Made by a program: the position numbers and the translations under genes | Source of the DNA: Desulfobacterales bacterium | GTDB lineage: Bacteria; Desulfobacterota; Desulfobacteria; Desulfobacterales; ETH-SRB1 | Length of the DNA stretch: 6,522 nt | NCBI GenBank assembly: GCA_030669465.1 | Contig: DAOVDN010000064.1 | Location: 1-6,522 of the forward strand | Direction: 5' to 3' | Shown: positions 1 through 5,462 of the stretch, piece by piece | Position numbering within the stretch: the stretch's first letter is position 1 | How the letters are laid out: the number at the start of each line of letters is the position of its first letter | Notes under the pieces: model-generated | The model's input: the letters and a program-made list of their open reading frames with translations, nothing else | What the model was told of the DNA's origin: nothing | Databases searched by the model: none

Positions 1-558
1 AGAGAGGGGGAACCTGTCTTTGATAATGTTCAAAGCCGGTTTCTGATCGCAACTACCGATATAATAAAGATAAAAGGAAAGAAAGATTCATGGACGTGCA
101 TCTTTTTCGATGAAGATAATAATAACTGCAAAATATATAAAAACAGACCGATTGAATGCAGAGCCCTTAAGTGCTGGGATACCGAAGAATTAGAAAGGAT
201 CTATTCAAAAAACCGGCTGATCCGTAAAGATCTATTATCAACAATGAAGGGGCTGTGGGATCTGGTCGAAGATCATCAGACCCGATGCTCATATAAAAAG
301 ATCAACGGTTTTGTAAAGGAATTAGATACTGATAAAAAAAATAAAGCCATTGAAGGCATACTCGATATTATCCAATATGACATCCACCTGCGCCCTTTGC
401 TTGCTGAAAAGGCAGGAGTCAATCCTGATATGATTGATTTTCTGTTTGGCCGTCCTTTAACTGAAACAATCAAAATGTATAACTTACAGGTAAAGCACAA
501 AGGCGGCAGGTATTATCTTAAACCATTTTCGGAAGACCGTTTTGATCCCATCCTCTAA
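1..558 (+). CDS. YkgJ-family CxxCxxCC metal-chelating protein, 5' partial
   Basis: The reading frame is open from the first base of the window to a TAA at 556-558, giving 185 residues without a start. The first methionine codon, at 244, is internal because conserved sequence lies before it. Around residues 53-81 there is a Cys-rich stretch (WTCIFFDEDNNNCKIYKNRP, then ECRALKCWD) that fits the second half of the YkgJ/UPF0153 zinc- or iron-chelating domain, whose hallmark is C-x(n)-C-x-IY-x2-RP-x2-CR. The name-giving CxxCxxCC motif normally lies N-terminal to this and would be upstream of the window. The remaining ~100 residues are charged and probably helical, with no further motif I recognise. 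Cellular role is unknown for most members. Its last 41 bp overlap the 3' end of the convergent AOR gene. Family assignment is fairly secure; function is not. Confidence 0.75.
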   Translation, partial: REGEPVFDNVQSRFLIATTDIIKIKGKKDSWTCIFFDEDNNNCKIYKNRPIECRALKCWDTEELERIYSKNRLIRKDLLSTMKGLWDLVEDHQTRCSYKKINGFVKELDTDKKNKAIEGILDIIQYDIHLRPLLAEKAGVNPDMIDFLFGRPLTETIKMYNLQVKHKGGRYYLKPFSEDRFDPIL

Positions 559-2287
559 GATTGTAGTAATCCTTCAGCATGGCCTTGAGCTCATCTTTAG
601 TTATGTTGCTTTGGGTTTTATGAAACTTTTTGTATAAACGCTCAGGAAGATTGTCATCCTCCGGCCTCAGGCCTTCACGAATATTAAAACAACGAATCAG
701 GTCCGTTATTTTTGCAGCTCTTTTCTGAAGAGCCTCTTTGCTTTCCTTTAAGCCGGTTGTAATTTGAATGAGTTGTCTCAGCCCTTCCCATGAACACTGG
801 TCTTTGTAAAACCGGCACAGTATCAAGGTGTCCATGAGGGTCAGGCGATCTTCAAAATCAATAAATAGCTTTGCTTTGCCTTTAATAACATCAGGATCGA
901 TCAAGCCGGTTAATTCCGGATTATGGAAGTTTGCCCTTAAATGGCATGCTCCTCTTTCAGATACCGCAAATGCAAGGCCGCTTCCCTTAAGGACCCTTGG
1001 ATCGTATCCTGGCGGCTCGAGGCCCTTAACATGAACTGCCAAATCTTCCAGGTTCCATTCTTTTGCGGCGTATCTAATCCCCCTTGCAAGAATATCCCCT
1101 ATTCCTTCTCTGTTTGCGATCATTTTAAGCAAACCGGCAATACCATCCACATCACCATAATCTATATGAAGTTCTATCCTTTTCTTTCTTGCAGCTTCGA
1201 TTGTAAATCCGCAAAGATTGCCTGCTGTTATTGTGTCTATACCAAGCCTGTCACAGATATCGTTTAAATAAGCGATTTCCTCAATGCTATCAATCAGGCA
1301 AAGGCCGCCAAAGGCATAGATAGTCTCGTATTCAGGCCCTTCGATCTTAAGCCCTGCATGGCGGCCGCTGACAACTGTGGTCATCCTTCCGCATGAAATA
1401 AAACATTTGGGACAGGCATGAGGCTTAACGCTGCAGCGCTCATGCAGCGCCTGTGCGCTGATATTTTTCCATCTGTCAAAAAAGCTTTCAGCCCAGTATC
1501 TTGTTGGAAATGCTTCGGCTAAATTAGTAGTCCTAACCATGATTGGAGTTCCCCAGGATTTGAAAGCCAGAACCGATGGATTATCCCTTGCTTTTTCCGC
1601 AACCTGCTTTGAAAAGGTTTTGATATTCTCTTTATCAAAAAGCAAACGCCTTTCATCACCCTTAAAAACTATGGCCTTGAGATTTTTTGATCCCATGACC
1701 GTTCCCACTCCGGTCCTTCCGGCAGAACGCCAGTAGTCGTTTTCGATAACGGCAAAGCAAACGAGCTTTTCCCCGGCAGGACCTATTACTACTGAACCTA
1801 CCTTCTTTGTTTTCCTGCCTGTAATCCCAAACCGCTGGTTAACAGTATCTTCAGTTTCATAAGTTTCCATTCCCCAGATATCACCGGCATCGTGAAAAAC
1901 AGCCCCCTCAGGGCATACTTCCAGAACAGCAGGCTTCTTTGTTTTACCCACAATAACAATAGCGTCAAATCCTGTTGAATCAATGGCTTCCGGCACCCTG
2001 CCTCCTGAGTAGGATTCTGAATAAAGGCCTGTCTGAGGCGATTTAGTGAAAACTCCGTATCTGCTCGAACCCCATATGACGCTTCCGGTAACCGGGCCGG
2101 TTGCAAAGATCAGGCAGTTGGCAGGGGAGAGAGGGTCAACACCTTCAGGGTTAAGTGTATAAAGCAGATAAGAAGCAAGCCCCTTTCCACCAAGATATCT
2201 ACAATAAATTTTCTCATCTATTCTTGTTATATCGAATCGCTGTGTGGAAAGATTGACTTTTAAAATCCTGCCATAAAAACCATCCAT
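518..2287 (-). CDS. aor: aldehyde:ferredoxin oxidoreductase (tungsten AOR family)
   Basis: The 589-residue protein matches full-length AOR family size. Enzymes of this family oxidise aldehydes to carboxylic acids in the cytoplasm using a tungsto-bispterin cofactor and one [4Fe-4S] cluster, passing electrons to ferredoxin; some work in reverse. Seen in order: N-terminal domain beginning GFYGRILKVNL, the KSPQTG loop and GG near 82-96, GRTGVGTVMGSKNLKAI at about 190-206, and IEGPEYET near 315-322. The cluster ligands are CPKCFISC (C292, C295, C299) plus C491. Two pterin-binding DxxGxD/C-like motifs are DRLGID (346-351) and DTLILC (486-491), the second lacking the usual Gly. The C-terminal FNIREGLRPEDD and GWDQNG signatures are intact. 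A start 24 codons further upstream (2359) is possible, but the codon at 2287 has a good AAGAGGA ribosome site and begins exactly at the family N-terminus. The substrate cannot be told from sequence; BamB-like or other AOR subfamilies remain possible. It is preceded by a repeat-filled 631-bp gap. Confidence 0.93.
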   Translation of the reverse strand: MDGFYGRILKVNLSTQRFDITRIDEKIYCRYLGGKGLASYLLYTLNPEGVDPLSPANCLIFATGPVTGSVIWGSSRYGVFTKSPQTGLYSESYSGGRVPEAIDSTGFDAIVIVGKTKKPAVLEVCPEGAVFHDAGDIWGMETYETEDTVNQRFGITGRKTKKVGSVVIGPAGEKLVCFAVIENDYWRSAGRTGVGTVMGSKNLKAIVFKGDERRLLFDKENIKTFSKQVAEKARDNPSVLAFKSWGTPIMVRTTNLAEAFPTRYWAESFFDRWKNISAQALHERCSVKPHACPKCFISCGRMTTVVSGRHAGLKIEGPEYETIYAFGGLCLIDSIEEIAYLNDICDRLGIDTITAGNLCGFTIEAARKKRIELHIDYGDVDGIAGLLKMIANREGIGDILARGIRYAAKEWNLEDLAVHVKGLEPPGYDPRVLKGSGLAFAVSERGACHLRANFHNPELTGLIDPDVIKGKAKLFIDFEDRLTLMDTLILCRFYKDQCSWEGLRQLIQITTGLKESKEALQKRAAKITDLIRCFNIREGLRPEDDNLPERLYKKFHKTQSNITKDELKAMLKDYYNLRGWDQNGLPKMV

Positions 2288-2437
2288 GCTAAATCCTCTT
2301 ACTATTAGCGTCCAGTGAGATTTATATTGGGTTTTTGAAGATTTGATTTCACAGTTCACTGTTTAAGCCAAATCAAGAATTTTGTTAGTGATGCTTATAC
2401 CCTAATTGACAGTAACAGTCTTTTTTGATAGCTGTGA
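2288..2437 (-). promoter_or_regulatory. AOR leader region, promoter not resolved
   Basis: This AT-rich 150 bp between the long inverted-repeat element and the AOR start must carry the AOR promoter if the gene is transcribed on its own. I could not find a convincing -35/-10 pair; TATAAG near 2394 is the best -10-like string but lacks a good -35 partner. A small inverted repeat, ACAGT-TC-ACTGT, lies at 2351-2362, about 64 bases before the start codon, and could be an operator half-site pair. Five-base arms are weak evidence. Confidence 0.25.
2294..2300 (-). promoter_or_regulatory. ribosome binding site deciding the AOR start
   Basis: On the minus strand this reads AAGAGGA, six bases before the ATG at 2287. 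It supports the 589-residue start over the 24-codon-longer frame opening at 2359, whose extra residues (for example SSKTQYKSHW) do not resemble the AOR N-terminus. Confidence 0.7.
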
Positions 2438-2547
2438 GTCAAATTACCACCCCCATAGGAGGTAGCTTGTTTATATTAGTCCTCAAAGGTACCCTGACAG
2501 ACTGTTAAGTGCCTAAAGTGCCTAAAGTGAGCTAAAGTGCCTAAAGT
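2438..2547 (+). repeat. left arm of the long inverted repeat
   Basis: It begins GTCAAATTACCACCCCC and ends in four head-to-tail copies of a GCCTAAAGT unit at 2511-2547. It pairs with 2679-2788 and could form a very stable cruciform or RNA hairpin. Confidence 0.85.
2511..2547 (+). repeat. 4-copy 9-bp tandem repeat, left arm
   Basis: Units are GCCTAAAGT (2511-2519), GCCTAAAGT (2520-2528), the 10-bp variant GAGCTAAAGT (2529-2538) and GCCTAAAGT (2539-2547). The array forms the inner end of the left arm. Confidence 0.85.
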
Positions 2548-2553
2548 TGTGGT

Positions 2554-2566
2554 ACGCCTTCGGCGT
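2554..2566. repeat. short palindrome in element core
   Basis: ACGCC-TTC-GGCGT, five perfect pairs around three bases. It lies just inside the left arm and could be a small hairpin of the element; nothing else is attributable to it. Confidence 0.5.
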
Positions 2567-2640
2567 GTTGATTGATAACCAAAGCCACAAGGATTTGCAA
2601 TCACTCTCTTGCCACTTCATTGAGGGCATAGAGGAACCCA

Positions 2641-2652
2641 CCTGCCGGCAGG
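2641..2652. repeat. 12-bp perfect palindrome in element core
   Basis: CCTGCCGGCAGG is fully self-complementary and is followed by a partial repeat (CAG). GC-rich palindromes of this kind recur as dispersed small repeats in several bacterial lineages; here it is part of the element core. Confidence 0.55.
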
Positions 2653-2678
2653 CAGTTGTAAAATGGCAGGATTCCTTA

Positions 2679-2715
2679 ACTTTAGGCATTTTAGGCACTT
2701 TAGTGCACTTTAGGC
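2679..2715 (-). repeat. 4-copy 9-bp tandem repeat, right arm
   Basis: Read on the minus strand from the outside in, the units are GCCTAAAGT (2707-2715), the 10-bp variant GCACTAAAGT (2697-2706), GCCTAAAAT (2688-2696) and GCCTAAAGT (2679-2687). Total length equals that of the left array (37 bp), but the 10-bp variant is the second unit here and the third on the left. Confidence 0.85.
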
Positions 2716-2788
2716 ACTTAACAGTCTGTCAGGGTACCTTTGAGGACTAATATAAACAAGCCACCTCCTATGGGGGTGGTAATTTGAC
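2679..2788 (-). repeat. right arm of the long inverted repeat
   Basis: This is the reverse complement of 2438-2547, with a 73-bp outer block differing at a single base and a 37-bp inner block of four repeat units. Confidence 0.85.
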
Positions 2789-2806
2789 TTCACAAGGCTA
2801 TAAGGA

Positions 2807-2851
2807 GAAATCCGAGTAAGTCGTACTGAGTTGTACGTCGTCGAGGATTTC
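2807..2851. repeat. nested stem-loop repeat between fabG and the inverted element
   Basis: GAAATCC (2807-2813) pairs with GGATTTC (2845-2851), and inside it CGTAC (2822-2826) pairs with GTACG (2833-2837) around a six-base loop. The motif sits 68 bp beyond the fabG stop. No T-run follows on either strand, so it does not look like an intrinsic terminator. Its form (structured, with GTACGTCG and CGACTGATAACGCAG strings) recalls dispersed intergenic palindromes I associate with Desulfobacterota, but that is memory, not a search. The remaining bases 2852-2918 show nothing recognisable. Confidence 0.5.
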
Positions 2852-2918
2852 GACTGATAACGCAGTGAAATTATTTATCTGGAAGTTTATAGAAACCTTT
2901 GAAAAATGCTCAATAGTT

Positions 2919-3683
2919 TCACATATACATACCACCGCTCACATGAATCACCTGACCTGTAATGTATGCTGCACTTTCAGAAGCCAGAAAAACAACAACC
3001 GCTGCAACGTCCTCGGGTTGTCCTGCACGCCCCAGTGGAACCTGATCCAACATTGCGTTCCTTGCCTTTTCTGAAAGTGATGCAGTCATGTCTGTTTCTA
3101 TAAAACCAGGGGCGATCGCATTAACGGTAATTCCCCGCGAAGCAAGTTCTTTTGCGGCCGTTTTTGTAAGTCCTATTATACCTGCCTTTGAAGCTGAATA
3201 ATTTGCCTGTCCCGGATTACCCGTCACAGCGACAACCGATGCTATGTTGATAATACGACCATAGCGCTGCTTCATCATGGTTTTGGCGGCAATCTTCATA
3301 CAGGTAAATGTACCCTTTAAATTTACATCTAAAACATTATCCCAGTCCTTTTCCTTCATACGGACCAGAAGTCCATCTTTGGTGATGCCTGCGTTGTTTA
3401 CAAGAACATCTATCCTCCCGGTTTCATCGAGTACCTTTTCAAAAAATCCTGCAACATCTTTTTCTGCCGCAACATTAACGCTCATACTTGTCGCCGAGCT
3501 TCCTGCATCAGCAACAAGTTTTTCCGTTTCAGCGGCAGCGGCAATTTCAGCGGCAGGATCACCCGGAGAAAAATAATTGAAATAGATGATGGTATCCGGT
3601 CCTGCAAGAGCACGGCAGATGGACCGTCCGATACCTCTGGAAGCACCTGTAACTACTACTGTACGCCTTTCCTTATCAGGCAT
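2919..3683 (-). CDS. fabG: FabG-type 3-oxoacyl-(ACP/CoA) reductase, SDR family
   Basis: A 254-residue classical short-chain dehydrogenase/reductase, a cytoplasmic NAD(P)(H) enzyme interconverting 3-oxoacyl and 3-hydroxyacyl thioesters. Seen: the Rossmann TGASRGIG loop at 12-19, NNAG at 96-99, the catalytic tetrad N121, S149, Y162, K166 (YSASK), the PGFIETDMT segment after strand 6, and the C-terminal ITGQVIHVSGGMYM. The stretch after the second strand (FSPGDPAAEIAAAAETEKLV) appears about five residues longer than in typical FabG and is Ala-rich, which may affect cofactor choice. Start: an in-frame ATG 11 codons upstream (3716) exists, but the codon at 3683 has GAGAGG eight bases before it and fits the family N-terminus. 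Its start overlaps the dehydrogenase stop by 8 bp, implying translational coupling. In this context it more likely serves acyl-CoA oxidation (3-hydroxyacyl-CoA dehydrogenase direction) or PhaB-like reduction than housekeeping fatty-acid synthesis, though that is inference. Confidence 0.9.
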   Translation of the reverse strand: MPDKERRTVVVTGASRGIGRSICRALAGPDTIIYFNYFSPGDPAAEIAAAAETEKLVADAGSSATSMSVNVAAEKDVAGFFEKVLDETGRIDVLVNNAGITKDGLLVRMKEKDWDNVLDVNLKGTFTCMKIAAKTMMKQRYGRIINIASVVAVTGNPGQANYSASKAGIIGLTKTAAKELASRGITVNAIAPGFIETDMTASLSEKARNAMLDQVPLGRAGQPEDVAAVVVFLASESAAYITGQVIHVSGGMYM

Positions 3684-5355
3684 AATTACTACCTCTCTCG
3701 AACAATATATCCGCAACCATATCCATATCTTTTATGACATTTTGAAAGCTGCGAATCAATTTATTATATGATATAGTCTCCATAAAATCAGAGATGCTTG
3801 ATTGATCAAATACCCCTGAACCCATCAGAATTTTAAGTATATTCCGGGCAACGAGTTGAGATGTCTCATTTGCAAAAATCCTCGACATTGCTCTGATCTT
3901 TTCCGCCTCGGGATCACCGCTTTTAGTGAGGTTCATTGCCTTGCGGGCCATGCTTGCTCCAACTTCCACATATGTCATCATATCAGCCAGGGCAAACATA
4001 ATATACTGCTCTTTTGTCAGCCTGTTGTCATTGACCAGCATGATTGTATTGTTAAGAGCACTTGCTGCAAGACCATAAAAGAGGCACCCTGCATCATTCA
4101 TTACGCTGTTTAACTCTTCCATCTCAGAAGAGACGGCCTTATAATACTCACCCTTTGTCTTTCGTGTCTTTTTCCAGCGGAATGTACTTATAATATTCTG
4201 CTGAATCTCACTGGTTCCTTCATAGATACATGTGATCTTAACATCTCTTTTTATCTTTTCCACCTCAAACTCGGACATATACCCATAGCCGCCAAGAGCC
4301 TGCATGGCATCGTCAGCAATCTTGTTGGCAGACTCTGTCGCAAACAACTTGGCAATGGAGCCTTCCACTTGCAGATCTTCTTCGCCGGAATCCAATCTTA
4401 TTGCGGTCTCCTCAATATAGGCTGCCGCTGCTTCAAGTTTCACGGCATTCGGAACAACCAGCTTGTGGGTATAGCCCTGCTTTTCCGAAAGAGTGGATCC
4501 GAACTGCATCCTCTCCCTGGCATACGGGATAACGATGTTAAGAGCGGCCTCGCCGGCTCCTAAGCCCATAGCGGCTACCATCAGCCTTGTATATCCAAAA
4601 ACCTCGTTGGCCTGCTTTAATCCCTGCCCCGGTACACCGCCGATAAGATTTTCAACAGGAACAAAGACGTCTGTAAATGAAAGTGGAGATGTGTTTGAAG
4701 CGCGTATACCGTGTTTGTCTTCGCCTTTGCCCTGAACAAAACCTTTTGTCCCTTTTTCTACGACAAAAAAAGAATGTCCTTCAGGGGTTTTTGCAAGAAC
4801 GGTAATAAAATCAGCATATCCTCCGGTTGATATGAATTGTTTGGTTCCGTTTATTTTATACCCAATGATTTCTCCTGCATCATTTGATACCGGATCGGCC
4901 CTTGTTTTTAAGGCTGCAAGGTTGCTCCCGGCGCCGGCTTCGGTTACTGCATAGGCGACAAGGACCTTTCCCTCAGCAATGGCGCCAAGCCATTTTGTTT
5001 TTTGCTCTTCGGTAGCTCCAACACGTAAAGGGTCTGAACCGAGCTGAATCGCAAAAAAACCTGTGGCTATCCCTAAACATATACTGGAAATTTCACGAAT
5101 TATCTCGGCGCAGTCAAGTGTTCCTCCTCCCATACCTCCATATTCTTCAGGAATAACAAGGAGTTGCAGACCGATCTCCGGTCCAAGCATTTCCCGGATA
5201 GTCTCTTCCGGAAAGAATTCGTTTTTGTCGAATTCAAGAATTTTTTCTTTTGTGAGAAGACGTTTTTTAAGCTGCCTGACAGTATCGATGACCATCTGCC
5301 TGGACTCGGAGTCCAGGCCCTTAAGAACGGTTTCGGTTTTAGGTGATGTTGCCAT
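3676..5355 (-). CDS. acyl-CoA dehydrogenase, long form with C-terminal extension
   Basis: A 559-residue flavoenzyme of the acyl-CoA dehydrogenase family, which introduces the alpha-beta double bond of acyl-CoA and passes electrons to electron-transfer flavoprotein. Seen: N-terminal helical domain with VIPEEYGGMGG (67-77), the FAD-contact signature YAVTEAGAGSN (135-145), FISTGG (174-179), RMQFG (282-286), QALGGYGYM (352-360), and the catalytic base E379 in IYEGTSEIQ. The core ends near 395; the last ~160 residues form a helical extension like the C-terminal domain of ACAD9/very-long-chain enzymes, against ~380 residues for short- and medium-chain types. Chain-length preference cannot be read reliably. 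The start has an AAGGAA site seven bases upstream. The gene is first in its unit: 404 bp of non-coding DNA precedes it, and its TGA overlaps the fabG start by 8 bp. A GC-rich inverted repeat lies at codons 13-20. Confidence 0.93.
   Translation of the reverse strand: MATSPKTETVLKGLDSESRQMVIDTVRQLKKRLLTKEKILEFDKNEFFPEETIREMLGPEIGLQLLVIPEEYGGMGGGTLDCAEIIREISSICLGIATGFFAIQLGSDPLRVGATEEQKTKWLGAIAEGKVLVAYAVTEAGAGSNLAALKTRADPVSNDAGEIIGYKINGTKQFISTGGYADFITVLAKTPEGHSFFVVEKGTKGFVQGKGEDKHGIRASNTSPLSFTDVFVPVENLIGGVPGQGLKQANEVFGYTRLMVAAMGLGAGEAALNIVIPYARERMQFGSTLSEKQGYTHKLVVPNAVKLEAAAAYIEETAIRLDSGEEDLQVEGSIAKLFATESANKIADDAMQALGGYGYMSEFEVEKIKRDVKITCIYEGTSEIQQNIISTFRWKKTRKTKGEYYKAVSSEMEELNSVMNDAGCLFYGLAASALNNTIMLVNDNRLTKEQYIMFALADMMTYVEVGASMARKAMNLTKSGDPEAEKIRAMSRIFANETSQLVARNILKILMGSGVFDQSSISDFMETISYNKLIRSFQNVIKDMDMVADILFERGSNYA
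3692..3697 (-). promoter_or_regulatory. ribosome binding site of fabG inside the dehydrogenase gene
   Basis: On the minus strand this reads GAGAGG, eight bases before the ATG at 3683. It lies within the last codons of the upstream gene and selects the 254-residue start over the ATG at 3716. Confidence 0.65.
5298..5318. repeat. GC-rich inverted repeat in the 5' coding part of the dehydrogenase
   Basis: Ten-base arms GCCTGGACTC and GAGTCCAGGC flank a single G, giving perfect symmetry over 21 bp. In the mRNA eight of these pairs (GCCTGGAC/GTCCAGGC) could close a five-base loop about 38-58 bases after the start codon. It encodes part of LKGLDSES, so the symmetry may be chance. Confidence 0.5.
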
Positions 5356-5362
5356 CTATATA

Positions 5363-5368
5363 TTCCTT
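5363..5368 (-). promoter_or_regulatory. ribosome binding site of the acyl-CoA dehydrogenase
   Basis: On the minus strand this reads AAGGAA, seven bases before the ATG at 5355, in an otherwise very AT-rich leader. Confidence 0.6.
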
Positions 5369-5380
5369 ATATCAAAGAAT

Positions 5381-5393
5381 AATTGTAACAATT
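5381..5393. promoter_or_regulatory. candidate operator upstream of the acyl-CoA dehydrogenase
   Basis: AATTGT-A-ACAATT is a perfect 13-bp palindrome 26 bases upstream of the dehydrogenase start codon, a typical place for a TetR- or GntR-type fatty-acid regulator to bind. No matching regulator gene is in the window and no clear -35/-10 pair was found, so this is a suggestion from symmetry and position only; the local AT-richness makes chance palindromes easier. Confidence 0.3.
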
Positions 5394-5410
5394 TAGTTAT
5401 TTGAAAAAAT

Positions 5411-5440
5411 TTTGACAGGATTGACAGGATGTTCAGGATT
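5411..5440 (+). repeat. TTGACAGGA repeats, left bracket of the GxxExxY relic
   Basis: Two perfect 9-bp units TTGACAGGA (5412-5420, 5421-5429) and a degenerate third TGTTCAGGA (5430-5438). The same CAGGAT theme recurs inverted at 5698-5724 on the other side of the pseudogene, and ATCCTGTTAATCC follows at 5457-5469. Confidence 0.65.
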
Positions 5441-5462
5441 AAAATTATCTAAACTTATCCTG

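Larger units (their letters stand above)
2438..2788. mobile_element. MITE-like element with 110-bp inverted arms
   Basis: The left arm (2438-2547) and the reverse complement of the right arm (2679-2788) are both 110 bp. The outer 73 bp match at 72 positions (the difference is 2464 versus 2762); the inner 37 bp of each arm are four copies of a 9-bp repeat with small differences. The 131-bp core (2548-2678) has no credible ORF on either strand and holds two short palindromes. Near the tips, CCACCCCC-ATA-GGAGGTGG can form a subterminal hairpin, seen best in the right arm. No transposase is present, so this would be a non-autonomous element moved in trans, or two inverted copies of a shorter ~110-bp repeat. 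I saw no clear target-site duplication. The flanks carry weak extra symmetry (ATAGC-TGTG at 2428-2436 against CACAAGGCTAT at 2791-2801), so the true ends are uncertain. It lies between fabG and AOR, which are on the same strand. Confidence 0.7.

Noticed and set aside
941..1267. A 108-codon plus-strand ORF opposite AOR
   Set aside because: It lies antisense to conserved AOR motifs and has no domain or start signal of its own.
1429..1460. Repeated CGCTG/CAGCG strings inside AOR
   Set aside because: They encode the conserved region just before the cluster-binding cysteines, and short GC-rich symmetry there is explained by codon content.
1798..2106. A 102-codon minus-strand ORF inside AOR
   Set aside because: It is an alternative frame of the AOR gene, whose own frame shows continuous family motifs across this stretch.
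2288..2359. A 24-codon N-terminal extension of AOR starting at 2359
   Set aside because: The extension does not resemble the family and the internal start at 2287 has a strong ribosome site at the right distance.
2511..2547. CRISPR-like repeats
   Set aside because: The 9-bp units are directly adjacent without spacers, so this is a simple tandem repeat.
2547..2750. A 67-codon plus-strand ORF across the inverted-repeat element
   Set aside because: It runs from the last base of the left arm through the core into the right arm, has no ribosome site or recognisable domain, and its second half is just translated repeat sequence.
2807..2851. Intrinsic terminator for fabG
   Set aside because: The stem-loop is not followed by a T-run on the minus strand and its outer stem is not GC-rich, so it does not fit a Rho-independent terminator.
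5063..5404. A 113-codon plus-strand ORF opposite the start of the acyl-CoA dehydrogenase
   Set aside because: It is antisense to the conserved N-terminal domain, with a low-complexity Ser/Ile/Arg-rich translation and no support.
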